A stretch of 64,000 nucleotides of DNA from Nocardia africana NBRC 100379 (GCF_001612635.1 NZ_BDAV01000005.1:434001-498000), one strand, 5' to 3'. Numbered from the stretch's first letter, positions 17,696 through 27,072 are shown. Program-made: numbers and translations. The notes: generated from the sequence alone by a model not told the origin.

Positions 17696-18648
17696 TCCGC
17701 CTCGTCGGTGTCGTAGCGCAGGCCGATGCGCGCCGCCAGCGCACCGCACTGGTGGATTTCGCAATCGACCTGTCCCGGAACGGAATCCGAGGCGCGCGCC
17801 ACACATTCGGCGCGGTGGTCCAATTCCACGAATCGCTCGAAGGAACTGGAGACCCCGATCAGCCGGCTCGGCTCCGGCGCCGACATGGCGGCGACCGTCT
17901 GACGTGCCGCCTCCAGCAGCACGCTGCCGGGCACGTGATCCACGGGGTGGTCGAACAGGATCGGATGCCCGGTGTCGATCACCAGCTCGGCGACCGCGGC
18001 CGCGCCCACTCGCCGCAGCGGGCCGATCACCACATTGCGCGCGTTGGCCCGGCCCACGTCGACCGCCGCGGCCGACCGCCCGGGCGGCAGCGCGGCGCCG
18101 ATGTCGCCCAGCCCCAGTCCGGTGCGCGACCCGCCGCGCAGCGCCTCCCAGCGCGACGGCGACACCCAGGTGAAGGATCCGTCCACGATCATCAGCGGCA
18201 CCCCACCACATTCGATGTCGAGCACCATATCCACCCCCTGCAGGACCTCACCGCGCCGATGGCGGCGCGAAATCTGCACCGACATCACCAGATCCGCGGG
18301 CGCGGGCCCGATCGCCCAATTGTCGCTCTCGGCCACCGCACCGTTGAAAGTGCGCACGATGAAGCCGAAATCCTGTGGTACACCGAAGTATTCGTGCGTG
18401 AGAGCGATCGATGCCTGCCGGGCCGCCTCCATCACCAGCAGGGGATCGTAGGTGCCGTCCCACGGTGCCAGGTGGTCGCCGTAGAACGCGTGCATGCGGG
18501 GTAGCTGGGCGCCGACCACGAATTCGTCGGATCGCGCGGCGTGCAGGGAGGTGACGAAGACCTCCGAGACCGCGCAGCGGTGGGCGAGATGGCGGGAGAT
18601 GGTGTGCACATGGCTCGCGGTCGGGATGGTCGCGGTGTCGATCGTCAT
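17689..18648 (-). CDS. AfsA/ScbA-type gamma-butyrolactone synthase homologue
   Basis: A 319-residue protein with two AfsA hotdog domains. The first has LAHRCAVSEVFVT and VMEAARQAS (about 20-80); the second has HPILFDHPVDHVPGSVLLEA (about 228-247), the classical AfsA signature. AfsA condenses a beta-ketoacyl thioester with dihydroxyacetone phosphate in A-factor synthesis. The start at 18648 overlaps the previous stop by 4 nt and follows GGAGGCACG. Unlike typical butyrolactone loci, no ArpA-like TetR receptor lies beside it. Instead it sits among an ACP, an acyl-AMP ligase, a reductase and a UbiA protein, suggesting an ACP-bound acyl donor. Confidence 0.92.
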   Translation of the reverse strand: MTIDTATIPTASHVHTISRHLAHRCAVSEVFVTSLHAARSDEFVVGAQLPRMHAFYGDHLAPWDGTYDPLLVMEAARQASIALTHEYFGVPQDFGFIVRTFNGAVAESDNWAIGPAPADLVMSVQISRRHRRGEVLQGVDMVLDIECGGVPLMIVDGSFTWVSPSRWEALRGGSRTGLGLGDIGAALPPGRSAAAVDVGRANARNVVIGPLRRVGAAAVAELVIDTGHPILFDHPVDHVPGSVLLEAARQTVAAMSAPEPSRLIGVSSSFERFVELDHRAECVARASDSVPGQVDCEIHQCGALAARIGLRYDTDEAEC

Positions 18649-19547
18649 GGTCGTGCCTCCAACCAGTCGTGTGCGGATACCGGGGGCAGCGTCTGGCGCC
18701 GCCCGCCGTTGCGCATGGGAAGTACCTGAGAGCCGAGGACGATGGCCGACCACGGATCGATCGCACGACCCGTCGCCCAGGCGCGCCGCAACAGCAGCGC
18801 ACAGTCCTCGTCCCGATCGGGATCGAAGTCCGCCGGAACGTCGCCGAGGTCGGCGAGCAGACGCGCGGTCGCGGCCGAACGCGCGAAAACCCGTGCGGGA
18901 GTGCGGGAGTACAGCGTCGCCGCACAGGCGGCGGCTTCGGCGCCGCGGTCCTCACCGGTCCCGATCTCACGCAGCACCCGCGCACGGGTGTCGGTGTCGA
19001 AGTAGATCGCGAACTCCCGCAGCACATCGGCCGGATCGTCCGGCGAATGCACCAGATTCAGCAGATAGCTGTATCTGCCCAGCACATAGCGTAATTCGCC
19101 CGGCTGACGTTTGCCCGGGTCGGTCGGCCCCTTGGCCGCTGTGAGCCGCACCGAGGTCGGCAGCGCCGTGGGTTCGCCGGCGACGACGAGAACCAGCGCG
19201 TCGGAGATCTCGGTCAGCAGATCGGCCAGCCGCCGCCGCTCCGGCGAGGCGATATTCCACGCGAAATACCACAGCGCGCGCACCAGATGCCGGTCGACCG
19301 CGCAGATCCGGGCGGCCACCACACGGAAATCATTGTCCTGCAACCACTGCAGCGTCGGTTCGACCGCCCGGGCCACGATCGCATCCGGTTTCAGCAGCAG
19401 CAGTGAATATCGGCGGGAGAATTCGACCGCGTCGAGCCCGGCCGCACCGAGCTGGTCGACGGTCTCCTGGACGTAGGTGTCCTCGGCATAGGTGGCCGCC
19501 TTGTCCGGCAGCGGTGTCGACGCCGCCAGCACTTGCGCGAGATTCAT
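18645..19547 (-). CDS. nucleoside-diphosphate-kinase-fold protein with extra C-terminal domain
   Basis: A 300-residue protein. Residues 47-175 follow the NDK pattern: YSLLLLKPDAIVA (Lys53), a SVRLTAAKGPTDPGKRQPGE stretch in the substrate region, and NLVHSPDDPADVLREF with His167 where the phospho-His of NDK lies. About 45 residues precede and 125 follow the fold, and these are not recognised. It shares only the core with the 133-residue housekeeping Ndk at 37927-38328. It is coupled to its neighbours by 4-nt overlaps on both sides. It probably transfers a phosphoryl group in the pathway of this operon, but the substrate is unknown. Confidence 0.75.
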   Translation of the reverse strand: MNLAQVLAASTPLPDKAATYAEDTYVQETVDQLGAAGLDAVEFSRRYSLLLLKPDAIVARAVEPTLQWLQDNDFRVVAARICAVDRHLVRALWYFAWNIASPERRRLADLLTEISDALVLVVAGEPTALPTSVRLTAAKGPTDPGKRQPGELRYVLGRYSYLLNLVHSPDDPADVLREFAIYFDTDTRARVLREIGTGEDRGAEAAACAATLYSRTPARVFARSAATARLLADLGDVPADFDPDRDEDCALLLRRAWATGRAIDPWSAIVLGSQVLPMRNGGRRQTLPPVSAHDWLEARP

Positions 19548-20638
19548 CGGCTGTCTCCCCTCTTCGCGTCCGAGGCGAAGCGCGCCAGCACCTCCGCTAC
19601 CGACGGCAGCGGTTCGCCGAGGTAGCCGCTCTCCAGGCAGTGGTCCAGGAGCAGTCGCAGATACGGCTTGCCGGTCGCGGGGCAATCCCTTCCGAGCAGG
19701 GCGTGGGTCGCGGTGGTGTCGAACAGCGGGCGGCGGGCGAAGTAACTGGTATAGAGCGCGCCGATGCGCTGGAAGTATTCGCGTTCCAGCGGTTCCAGGT
19801 CGTCCACCGCGAACGAGGCTTCGGGAACGAAGGTCGCGACGTGGAAGGACGGATATTCGGCGAGGACGTCCGAAATGTCGCGCAGCGACAGCGCATCGGC
19901 GCCCACGGCGTGGAAGGTCTGTCCCACAGCGGAGTCGAAGTCGGTGGCGGCGGCGGTGATCACATCGGCGACGAAGTCGACCGGCGCGGGGGCGATCGTG
20001 GCGTCGTAGCGGCCGGGCAGCGAGCGCAGTTTGCCCTCGACGATCAACTTCACCACGGTGTAGAGGTTCTTGTAGTCACGGATCACGCCGGTGCCGGCGG
20101 CGCCGGTGACGACGCCGGGGCGCACGACCGCCCAGCGCAGTCCCGGTGTGGTGCGCACCTGGCGTTCGGCCCGGAACTTACTGTCCTCGTAGCCGTTTCC
20201 GAAGGCTTGCCCGACGTCGAGTTCCGCCTCGGCGACGACGCCGGTCCGCATCCCGCAGACGTAGGCGGTGCTCACATACACCAGCGGCACGTCCCAGCGC
20301 AGCGCCAGCTCGATCGCGTGCGCGGTGCCGCGCACGTTCAGTTCCTCGTAGTCGCCGGCGGTGGCATCGAAGGCGGTGGTCGCGGCGGCGTGCACGATCA
20401 TGCCGACGCGGGAACCGAGTTCGGCGGCGGCGTGCGGGGAGAGGCCGAAACCCAGCCGCCGGATATCGCCGCGCACCGTCTCGATGCCGTCCAGCCCGGA
20501 ACCGTCGTTGCGGACGATCCGCGAGTTGCTGTGCAGCACACCGACAACGGGCCGGCCCGCCGCGCCGAGGCGGCCCACCACCTCGGCGCCGACCAGTCCG
20601 CCCGCGCCGGTCACCAGGACGGCGTCGTGCCCGGTCAC
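19544..20638 (-). CDS. NAD(P)-dependent SDR, thioester-reductase-like
   Basis: A 364-residue extended SDR. It has TGAGGLVG near residues 10-17, VYVSTAYVCG and the active-site GYEDSKFRAE (YxxxK). The overall pattern is that of Male-sterility/thioester reductase domains (NAD_binding_4), which reduce carrier-bound acyl thioesters to aldehydes or alcohols. The GTG start at 20638 overlaps the ACP stop by 4 nt (GTGA), and the stop overlaps the NDK-like start by 4 nt. The neighbouring ACP is the obvious thioester carrier. An epimerase/dehydratase role is the alternative. Confidence 0.85.
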   Translation of the reverse strand: MTGHDAVLVTGAGGLVGAEVVGRLGAAGRPVVGVLHSNSRIVRNDGSGLDGIETVRGDIRRLGFGLSPHAAAELGSRVGMIVHAAATTAFDATAGDYEELNVRGTAHAIELALRWDVPLVYVSTAYVCGMRTGVVAEAELDVGQAFGNGYEDSKFRAERQVRTTPGLRWAVVRPGVVTGAAGTGVIRDYKNLYTVVKLIVEGKLRSLPGRYDATIAPAPVDFVADVITAAATDFDSAVGQTFHAVGADALSLRDISDVLAEYPSFHVATFVPEASFAVDDLEPLEREYFQRIGALYTSYFARRPLFDTTATHALLGRDCPATGKPYLRLLLDHCLESGYLGEPLPSVAEVLARFASDAKRGDSR

Positions 20639-20886
20639 AGTCCCGCCCCTTCGATCAGGGTCACGACGTCTCCGATGCGGCGCACGCCGGCCAGCTGTTC
20701 GGGGCGGTAGCGCGGTAGACCGAAGGCCTGTTCGAGGACCAGGGTCAGCTCCATCAAGCGCAGCGAGTCGAAGCCGAGATCCTCGATCAGCCGCAACCGG
20801 TCATCCGGTTCGGCGGGCGGGGCGGGCGCCATCGCGACGACGAGCCGGCGAACCCGTTCCGCCACGGGGCTGTCCACATTCGTCAT
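20635..20886 (-). CDS. acyl carrier protein
   Basis: An 83-residue carrier protein. LIEDLGFDSLRLMELTLVLE holds the Ser that would carry 4'-phosphopantetheine. The start at 20886 overlaps the previous stop by one base (TGATG), with GGAGG just upstream, and the end overlaps the reductase start. It should accept the acyl group activated by the upstream fatty-acyl-AMP ligase and present it to the reductase and AfsA homologue. It is a dedicated ACP, not the fatty acid synthase ACP, because no fab genes are near. Confidence 0.92.
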   Translation of the reverse strand: MTNVDSPVAERVRRLVVAMAPAPPAEPDDRLRLIEDLGFDSLRLMELTLVLEQAFGLPRYRPEQLAGVRRIGDVVTLIEGAGL

Positions 20887-23800
20887 CACTGTCCTCCGTC
20901 GTGCTGATGGGGTTGCCGCCCGCCCGAGCCGAGCAGGTCGCGGGCTTCGTCGAGGGGCAGTTCGGTGTCGAGATAGGCGGCCGGGCGCAGCCAGTCGTAG
21001 CTGATGTCGAGGGTGCGCCGCCATTGCTCCCGCGAATCGAACGAAGCCGGGAACTGCGTGCCGCCGGCGATCTCGCGCACGGCCGCGGCGAGTTCGTCCA
21101 GCACGGCCAGCTCGTCCAGGCCGCTCGCACCCGATCCGAGGACCGCGCCGAAGCGCAGCGCCGCCGCGCGGTCGACCAGCTCACGCAGCGCTCCCACGTC
21201 CGGCACCAGCGCGGTGAGCGTCGGTCCGGGCGCGACGTCGGCGGGCAGCGGGTGAATACCGTAGGTGGACAGCACCATTCGCACACACATCGCGATCACC
21301 CGACGCGCCGCGATATCGGCCACCGCACCCTGGCCCGCTTTCACCGCCCCCATCAGATCCTCGCGAGCGTTCTCCAGCACCACGTTCGACCAGACGACTT
21401 CCATCGCACAGGCGACGAAGCGCTGGGCCGGCAGCGGTGACAGCGTCGCGATATCGCGGTCCGCGCCACCACCGGCGAGACCGAGTGCGGGCATCCTCGT
21501 CGACGGAATCGGCGTGACGGGGCGTAGCGGCTTGCACATGGCGAGCGCGGGACGCAGGGTCTCGCCGCCGCGCAGCGACAGTCCGATGAAGCCCAGGCGG
21601 ACGAATTCGGCGAGCTCGGTGCCGATCGGCGACCGGCGCAGGATGTCGGCGACCGACTTGCGGGCGACGACGGCACGCCAGGCCGCGGCACCGCGCTCGG
21701 AGAGTGCGAAGACATCCGTGTCGTCGCGCAGGACATGGATCCGGTCCCCGATGGGCCAGGTGGTCACGCCGTCGATCCGGGCCAGCAGAATCCGGTCGGG
21801 ATCATCGGCGACATCCGCGATGCCGAATCGGCGAGCCAGTGCGAGCACCTCGTCGAGCGTCGCGGTGGCCGCAAGACCACGGTAGGCGTCGATCAGCTCG
21901 GTGGCGCCCGGATCGGCCGCCGCGATCCGAACAAGTTGTCGCGGAAGCCATTTCGTCTCGATGTAGGTCTCCCCGCGCGTCGCGGCCCACGACTTGACCG
22001 CCTGGAGCAGGCCGTCGCGAGCCCACCCGTCGGCTTCCGCGTCGGCGCCCAGTGCCTGCAGCGCGACCGCGAACCACAGCGCGTGGCGGCCGCGCTGCGC
22101 CCACCAGTCGGACACGGTCGCCGCGAAGGTGCCGGCGGGCAGCAGCGCCGACAGTCCGTCCAGATCCACCGCCGCGCTCGATCGCAGCACCGTCGCGTTC
22201 CGGAAACGCTGACAACGGTTCAGCACGTCCTCGTCGAGGTCGCCGGCGCCGTCCGCACCGGTCACCCGCTCGAGCTGTGCCCGCAGTTGCGCCTCGGACC
22301 GGGTGCGGATCTCGATGCGGCGGCCGTCGGCGAACACCACGGTCGGTAGCGTGGGCATCTCCTCGGCGCCGGGCGCCACGATGAGGAAGTCGATATCGGA
22401 CCCCTCGTTACCGAATCCCTCCGCCAGCGACCCCTCGAACAGGGCGGCGGAATTCGGCGGGATCGAGACCGTCTCCAGCGCGGCGGCCAGCAACCGCTCG
22501 GCACGATCGAGCGGCAGCGCCGGCTCGGTGGACGGACTCGTCGCCGCCGTGTCGGCGGCGGGATGTTCGGTGGCGCCCGCCAAACGGCCCTCGGTATACA
22601 GCTGCCACATGTGGCGGCGGCGCGGTTTGCCGCTCGAGGTGCGACGGATGAAGCCGCGCGGTCCGGTGACGACGCCCACGGTGCCCGCGGGACCCAGTTC
22701 GCCGCGCACCACGGTCCGGGCTCGGGCGATCCACTCGCCCGGCGCGGTCTCGGCGAAGAGCACGATGCCGGGCGCGGCGCCGCCGGACAGCGAGACCGCC
22801 GCGAGTTTGCCCTTGGTGATACCGGTTTCGCGGGCCACCCGCGATTCGATGTCCTCCATGAACACCGAACGGCCCCGTACCTTCAGGCTCGTGCCCATCC
22901 GTCCCAGCACGAAAACCTCGTCGTGGTAACGGAATCCGGCGTCGCCGGTGTAGAGCCGGCCGTCGGTGATCCGGGTCGCGCCACCGGCGCCGTCGGTATA
23001 GCCGAGCGCGACCGAATCGCCGATCACCGCCATCTCCCCGAGCACCCCGTCGGGCAGTTCGCGACCGTCCTCGTCCACCACCACGACGGTGGATTCGGGG
23101 GTGGAGAAGCCGAGTCCGGTGATCCAGCCCGGGCCGCTCACCCACCGATCGTCGGCGAGTGCCACCTCCGCGACGACTCGCACCGGCGCACCGTGCCGCA
23201 GGGTCGCGGTGTCGACCCGCAGAGCCGTGAGCGGACGATCGCGCGCCGAGGAGGTGACCATCAGCGTGGCCTCGGCCAGACCGTAGGCGAGGGTGTAGGC
23301 CCGAGCCGAAAAGCCCCGCGCGCCGGTGAGTTCGGCGAACGAACGCAGATCTTCGACTTCGACCGGTTCGGAGCCGACCGCCAGGGTCCGCCATCCGGAC
23401 AGGTCCAACTCCGCGATGTCGTCCGGCGACACGCGATGTGCGACATAGCCGAGGGCGAACGACGGCGACGGCGAATGCTGGGCGTGCGTCATCGCCCGCA
23501 GCCAGCGCGCGGGGTCGCGGACGAACTGATCGGGCCGCATCAGATACAGGTCCCCCTGATTGGCGACCGTGGTGAGGAATGCGCCGACGAGGCCCATATC
23601 GTGGTAGAGCGGCAGCCATGAGACCATCGCCTCGCCGGGCCGCCAGTCGATCAGCCGGCTGATCATCCGGATGTTGGTGGCCAGGTTGTGCCACGACACC
23701 CGCACGCCGCGCGGAGTTCCCGTGGACCCGGAGGTGAATTGCAGCAGTGCCGTCTCGGCCGCGGGTGCGAGGGTCCGCTCGGCGGGCGTCGCGGTGTCGC

Positions 23801-24248
23801 CCACGACGACCGGCTCGTCGGCGCGGCCGGCCGCTGTCATCGCCTGGCGGACCAGTGTTTCCAGCTCCACCGAGGTGACCACCACCCGCGGCACGGCCTG
23901 CTCGAGGATCGCCGCGACGTGCGAGATGTACTGCGCCATATCGGCGAACATGGGCGGCGCGATCGGCGTGAAGACCCCACCGCACGCCCACACCGCGTAA
24001 AAGGCTGCGACACAGGGAAATCCGGTCGGCATGACGACGCAGACGCCCGCCTCGTCACCGCCCCCGAGGCCCCGTTCGCGCAGTCGGCCGGCAACCGACC
24101 AGGTCAGCTCCGCGAGCTCCGCGTAGCTGCGGAACTGCCAGCCGTCCTCTTCGTCGGCGAGATGGATGCCGGTGGCGGTGGCGGGATCGACCAGCCAGCC
24201 GCGCACCAATGCCTGGTCGTCGCTGATGTTCTGCAGTTCAGTGGGCAT
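20886..24248 (-). CDS. fatty-acyl-AMP ligase fused to a nucleotidyltransferase-like module
   Basis: A 1120-residue multidomain protein. Residues 1 to about 560 form an adenylating enzyme with FTSGSTGTP (171-179), YGLAEAT (322-328), YTGD (433-436), KVRGRSVFMEDIE (456-468) and Lys541 in SSGKPRR; the pattern fits FAALs, which make acyl-AMP for an ACP. After an Ala/Pro linker, GSLAEGFGNEGSDIDF (606-621) is a pol-beta-type nucleotidyltransferase motif with Asp618 and Asp620, followed by about 500 helical residues I do not recognise. The ATG at 24248 follows GGGAGG and lies inside the previous gene's end (11-nt overlap). The fusion is unusual. Confidence 0.88.
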   Translation of the reverse strand: MPTELQNISDDQALVRGWLVDPATATGIHLADEEDGWQFRSYAELAELTWSVAGRLRERGLGGGDEAGVCVVMPTGFPCVAAFYAVWACGGVFTPIAPPMFADMAQYISHVAAILEQAVPRVVVTSVELETLVRQAMTAAGRADEPVVVGDTATPAERTLAPAAETALLQFTSGSTGTPRGVRVSWHNLATNIRMISRLIDWRPGEAMVSWLPLYHDMGLVGAFLTTVANQGDLYLMRPDQFVRDPARWLRAMTHAQHSPSPSFALGYVAHRVSPDDIAELDLSGWRTLAVGSEPVEVEDLRSFAELTGARGFSARAYTLAYGLAEATLMVTSSARDRPLTALRVDTATLRHGAPVRVVAEVALADDRWVSGPGWITGLGFSTPESTVVVVDEDGRELPDGVLGEMAVIGDSVALGYTDGAGGATRITDGRLYTGDAGFRYHDEVFVLGRMGTSLKVRGRSVFMEDIESRVARETGITKGKLAAVSLSGGAAPGIVLFAETAPGEWIARARTVVRGELGPAGTVGVVTGPRGFIRRTSSGKPRRRHMWQLYTEGRLAGATEHPAADTAATSPSTEPALPLDRAERLLAAALETVSIPPNSAALFEGSLAEGFGNEGSDIDFLIVAPGAEEMPTLPTVVFADGRRIEIRTRSEAQLRAQLERVTGADGAGDLDEDVLNRCQRFRNATVLRSSAAVDLDGLSALLPAGTFAATVSDWWAQRGRHALWFAVALQALGADAEADGWARDGLLQAVKSWAATRGETYIETKWLPRQLVRIAAADPGATELIDAYRGLAATATLDEVLALARRFGIADVADDPDRILLARIDGVTTWPIGDRIHVLRDDTDVFALSERGAAAWRAVVARKSVADILRRSPIGTELAEFVRLGFIGLSLRGGETLRPALAMCKPLRPVTPIPSTRMPALGLAGGGADRDIATLSPLPAQRFVACAMEVVWSNVVLENAREDLMGAVKAGQGAVADIAARRVIAMCVRMVLSTYGIHPLPADVAPGPTLTALVPDVGALRELVDRAAALRFGAVLGSGASGLDELAVLDELAAAVREIAGGTQFPASFDSREQWRRTLDISYDWLRPAAYLDTELPLDEARDLLGSGGRQPHQHDGGQ

Positions 24249-26919
24249 CGAATGCCTCCCCTTCTTCGAGCACGGTGACGGTTCCGCCGCTGCCGTCGAC
24301 TCGCAACGGCATGCCGGTGCGCACGGATCTGGTGACACCCGGAATCTGCACCACCGTCGGCACGCCGAGTTCGCGCGCGACGATGGCGACGTGGGTGAGC
24401 GGGCTGCCGCGCTCGACGACCAGCGCCGTCGCCGACGGCAACACCGCCACCCAGCCCGGATCCGTGCGATAGGTGACGAGCACGCCGCCCGCCACATCGC
24501 GCGGTTCGTCGACCACCACCGCCGGTCCCGTGCCCACACCACCGCCCGACGGCGTCCCGGTGAAGACCGCACCCGCCGACGCCGCCGGAGTGTCGGTGAT
24601 CGGCACCCAGCCGGACGCCGCGAGCTCGGCCGGACCGAAACCACCACCGCGGGTGACGAAGCGGGCCGGCGCGACCAGGCGCGCGTCGGCGGCGCGCTGC
24701 TGTTTGCGGGCGGCGACCACCGCCCGCAGACCGGCCGTCTCGCCGCCCTCGTAGCAGCCCCGCAGTTGCGGCAGCGTCAGGTAGAACACATCGGAGAATT
24801 CGTCGATGATATTGCGCCGCACCAGGTCTCGTCCCATGATTCGGAGTGTTCGCTTGACCATGCCGAAGGCGCGGGTCCGGCAGAAACGCAGACTCTCCCG
24901 ATGCCCGGCACATCGAGCCACCTTGCGCCGCAGGCGTTCGTAGATCGCACGCCGCCAACCGCGCAGGTGCGCATCGAGATATCGTTGCGCATCGTCGGCG
25001 GCCCGGTCCTGCCGTTCCGGTAGTGCGGCCAGCACCATGACGAACAGGCCCGACGGATCCTCGCGCAGATCCGGCGTCTCGAGCTTGAGTTCGTCGAGGC
25101 TGCGATAGCCGTAGCGGTCGATGTACTCGTCGACGCGCGCCCGGAAGTCGTCGTGGCCCGCCGCTACCAGCGCGTCGTAAACACCCTCCGGCGCAGTGCT
25201 TTCCAGCAGTTTGCGCAGTTCGGGGTTCTCCCGGACGGTGGCGGCGAGCGCGGACATCGCGCGGGCCGGCTCGGCGGATTCGACATCGGCTCCGGGCCCG
25301 GCGACGGCGTAGAGGAACCACTCCGGCGCCTTCGGCAGAAACAGCCTGGTGAGCACGTACAGCAGGCCGGTGAGGGTCAGCAACATCGCGTCCAGAACCA
25401 TCATCGGCCCCCAGCGGTGCACCAGCTCCCGATCGAGTTCGCGATAGCGGGCGTAGGCCTCGGCACCGGTGTCGGCGCTGTCGTCGTGGGATTCGAAATC
25501 GTCGTAGACGCGGTAGAACTCGTCGAGGAACCGCCGCATCATCGCGTCGATCCCGGCGATGCGACGCAGATAGATCGCGGTGGTGCGGCCCCGGGACAGC
25601 ATTCGCCGCAGCGGATTGCCGAAAGTGAACGGGCGCAGCGTCTTCGCGATCTCGTCGGGTAGTGGTTCGGCCACGCCGAGCGCGGCCTCGAGGACACGGC
25701 GGTTGAGCGGATAGCCGGGCGCGATGCCGACCATCCGGTACCAGTGCAGCAGGTTGTAGTAGACGCGGCCGTGGAAGTAGCCGAGTAGCACGGGAGTCCA
25801 GCTGTCGGTCTGCGCTACCTGCGCCCGCGGCACACCCAGGGATTCGGCGTATCCGCGATACACCCGGCCGTAGATATCGGCCGCGGTGGTGAAGGTGAGC
25901 GGTGAGGTGATGCCGCTGAAACTCTCGATGATGTTGGAGTTGTCCCAGATTCGCAGCTCTCCGTCCGGCACCTCTTCCCCGGCTCCGCGCAACGACTCTC
26001 CGACCGCGGTGGTCACCGGGCGCGCCTGCAGCACCCAGAGCCGGCCGTCTGCGTCGAAGGCCCATTCGACGTCCTGCGGGGCGCCGGCCACGCTCTCGAT
26101 CCGGCGGCCCGCCTCGATCAGCCGGGTCACCTGATCCGGGGTAAGCGCCGGGCTCGAACGCAGCGCGGGATCGACGTCCACCGCGATGCAGCCCTGATCA
26201 CCGTCGGGACGATAACGAGTCGCCTTCTCTCCCAGGGTCGCATCTATCAACTCGCCCGAAAACTTGTCCGCGACATACGTATCGGCGTCCACGGCGCCGG
26301 AGACCAGACCTTCACCCAGTCCGTAGACCGCGCTGATCAGCATCCGGTCCGTGGCGCCGGTGCTCGGGTCGCAGGTGAACAGCACACCGCTGGTCGCCGC
26401 CGCGATCAGGCGTTGCACGATCACAGCCGGCATCTCCGGAAGCGCCAGTCCGTGCGCGAAACAGTAGGTGATCACTCGCGGTGACAACGCCGAGGCCCAG
26501 CATGCCGTCACCACCGAGGCGATCGCCTCGGCGCCGGATACGTTCAGAAACGAATCGAACTGGCCGGCAAACGAATACGCGGTTCCGTCCTCCACCGCGG
26601 CCGACGACCGGACCGCCACAGGGCCACGGCCCAGACGCCGCCACACCTCGTCCATCGCCTCGACCAGAGCATCCGGGGGTGTGGCGGTCATGATGCTCGC
26701 GCGCAGCCGGGCGCCCCGCGCCAGCGCCTCGTCGAGGTCGGTCGCGGACACGAAATCCGCTGCCGCCGCGACGATCTCGGCAGGCATGTGCTCGAACAAC
26801 GCCGGCTCGACGACCAGCCAATCCGGCACCGGCAACGACGCATCGCGCAACCGACGCAGCCCGGCCGCCTTCCCGCCGGCATCCGCGGCTTCGGCCGAGC
26901 CCGCTTCGGATTCGTGCAC
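24238..26919 (-). CDS. PEP/pyruvate-binding and PEP-utilising domain protein (rifampin phosphotransferase-like)
   Basis: An 893-residue protein. An N-terminal PPDK-type ATP-binding domain (AGGKAAGLRRL, GPVAVRSSAAVEDG, VLQARPVT) is followed by a long helical linker. A C-terminal swivelling domain carries the phospho-His in ERGSPLTHVAIVAREL (His843). This order matches rifampin phosphotransferase and PEP synthase-like proteins, which move phosphate from ATP through His to a substrate. GTG 26919 is preferred because AGGAG lies five bases before it; ATG 26934 in the same frame is the alternative. It is the first gene of the seven-gene operon. Phosphorylation of the pathway intermediate is inferred. 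Confidence 0.88.
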   Translation of the reverse strand: MHESEAGSAEAADAGGKAAGLRRLRDASLPVPDWLVVEPALFEHMPAEIVAAAADFVSATDLDEALARGARLRASIMTATPPDALVEAMDEVWRRLGRGPVAVRSSAAVEDGTAYSFAGQFDSFLNVSGAEAIASVVTACWASALSPRVITYCFAHGLALPEMPAVIVQRLIAAATSGVLFTCDPSTGATDRMLISAVYGLGEGLVSGAVDADTYVADKFSGELIDATLGEKATRYRPDGDQGCIAVDVDPALRSSPALTPDQVTRLIEAGRRIESVAGAPQDVEWAFDADGRLWVLQARPVTTAVGESLRGAGEEVPDGELRIWDNSNIIESFSGITSPLTFTTAADIYGRVYRGYAESLGVPRAQVAQTDSWTPVLLGYFHGRVYYNLLHWYRMVGIAPGYPLNRRVLEAALGVAEPLPDEIAKTLRPFTFGNPLRRMLSRGRTTAIYLRRIAGIDAMMRRFLDEFYRVYDDFESHDDSADTGAEAYARYRELDRELVHRWGPMMVLDAMLLTLTGLLYVLTRLFLPKAPEWFLYAVAGPGADVESAEPARAMSALAATVRENPELRKLLESTAPEGVYDALVAAGHDDFRARVDEYIDRYGYRSLDELKLETPDLREDPSGLFVMVLAALPERQDRAADDAQRYLDAHLRGWRRAIYERLRRKVARCAGHRESLRFCRTRAFGMVKRTLRIMGRDLVRRNIIDEFSDVFYLTLPQLRGCYEGGETAGLRAVVAARKQQRAADARLVAPARFVTRGGGFGPAELAASGWVPITDTPAASAGAVFTGTPSGGGVGTGPAVVVDEPRDVAGGVLVTYRTDPGWVAVLPSATALVVERGSPLTHVAIVARELGVPTVVQIPGVTRSVRTGMPLRVDGSGGTVTVLEEGEAFDAH

Positions 26920-27072
26920 CAGGTCTCCTGTCATCGCGGACCGTGCGCCTGCCCAGGGTCGCTCACAGAGTTCGTAACGGTATAACCGAAAAGTGGATGT
27001 TTCGAAATGTCGGTGATCAGGCATCCGACATGCCGCGATGCACAGGCGATCACCGCGGCGTCGTCTCGATAT

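Noticed and set aside
16640..26934. The operon as an ordinary A-factor type butyrolactone locus
   Set aside because: It lacks the adjacent TetR receptor and butenolide phosphate reductase pattern and carries a FAAL, an ACP, an NDK-like protein, a PEP protein and a UbiA protein.
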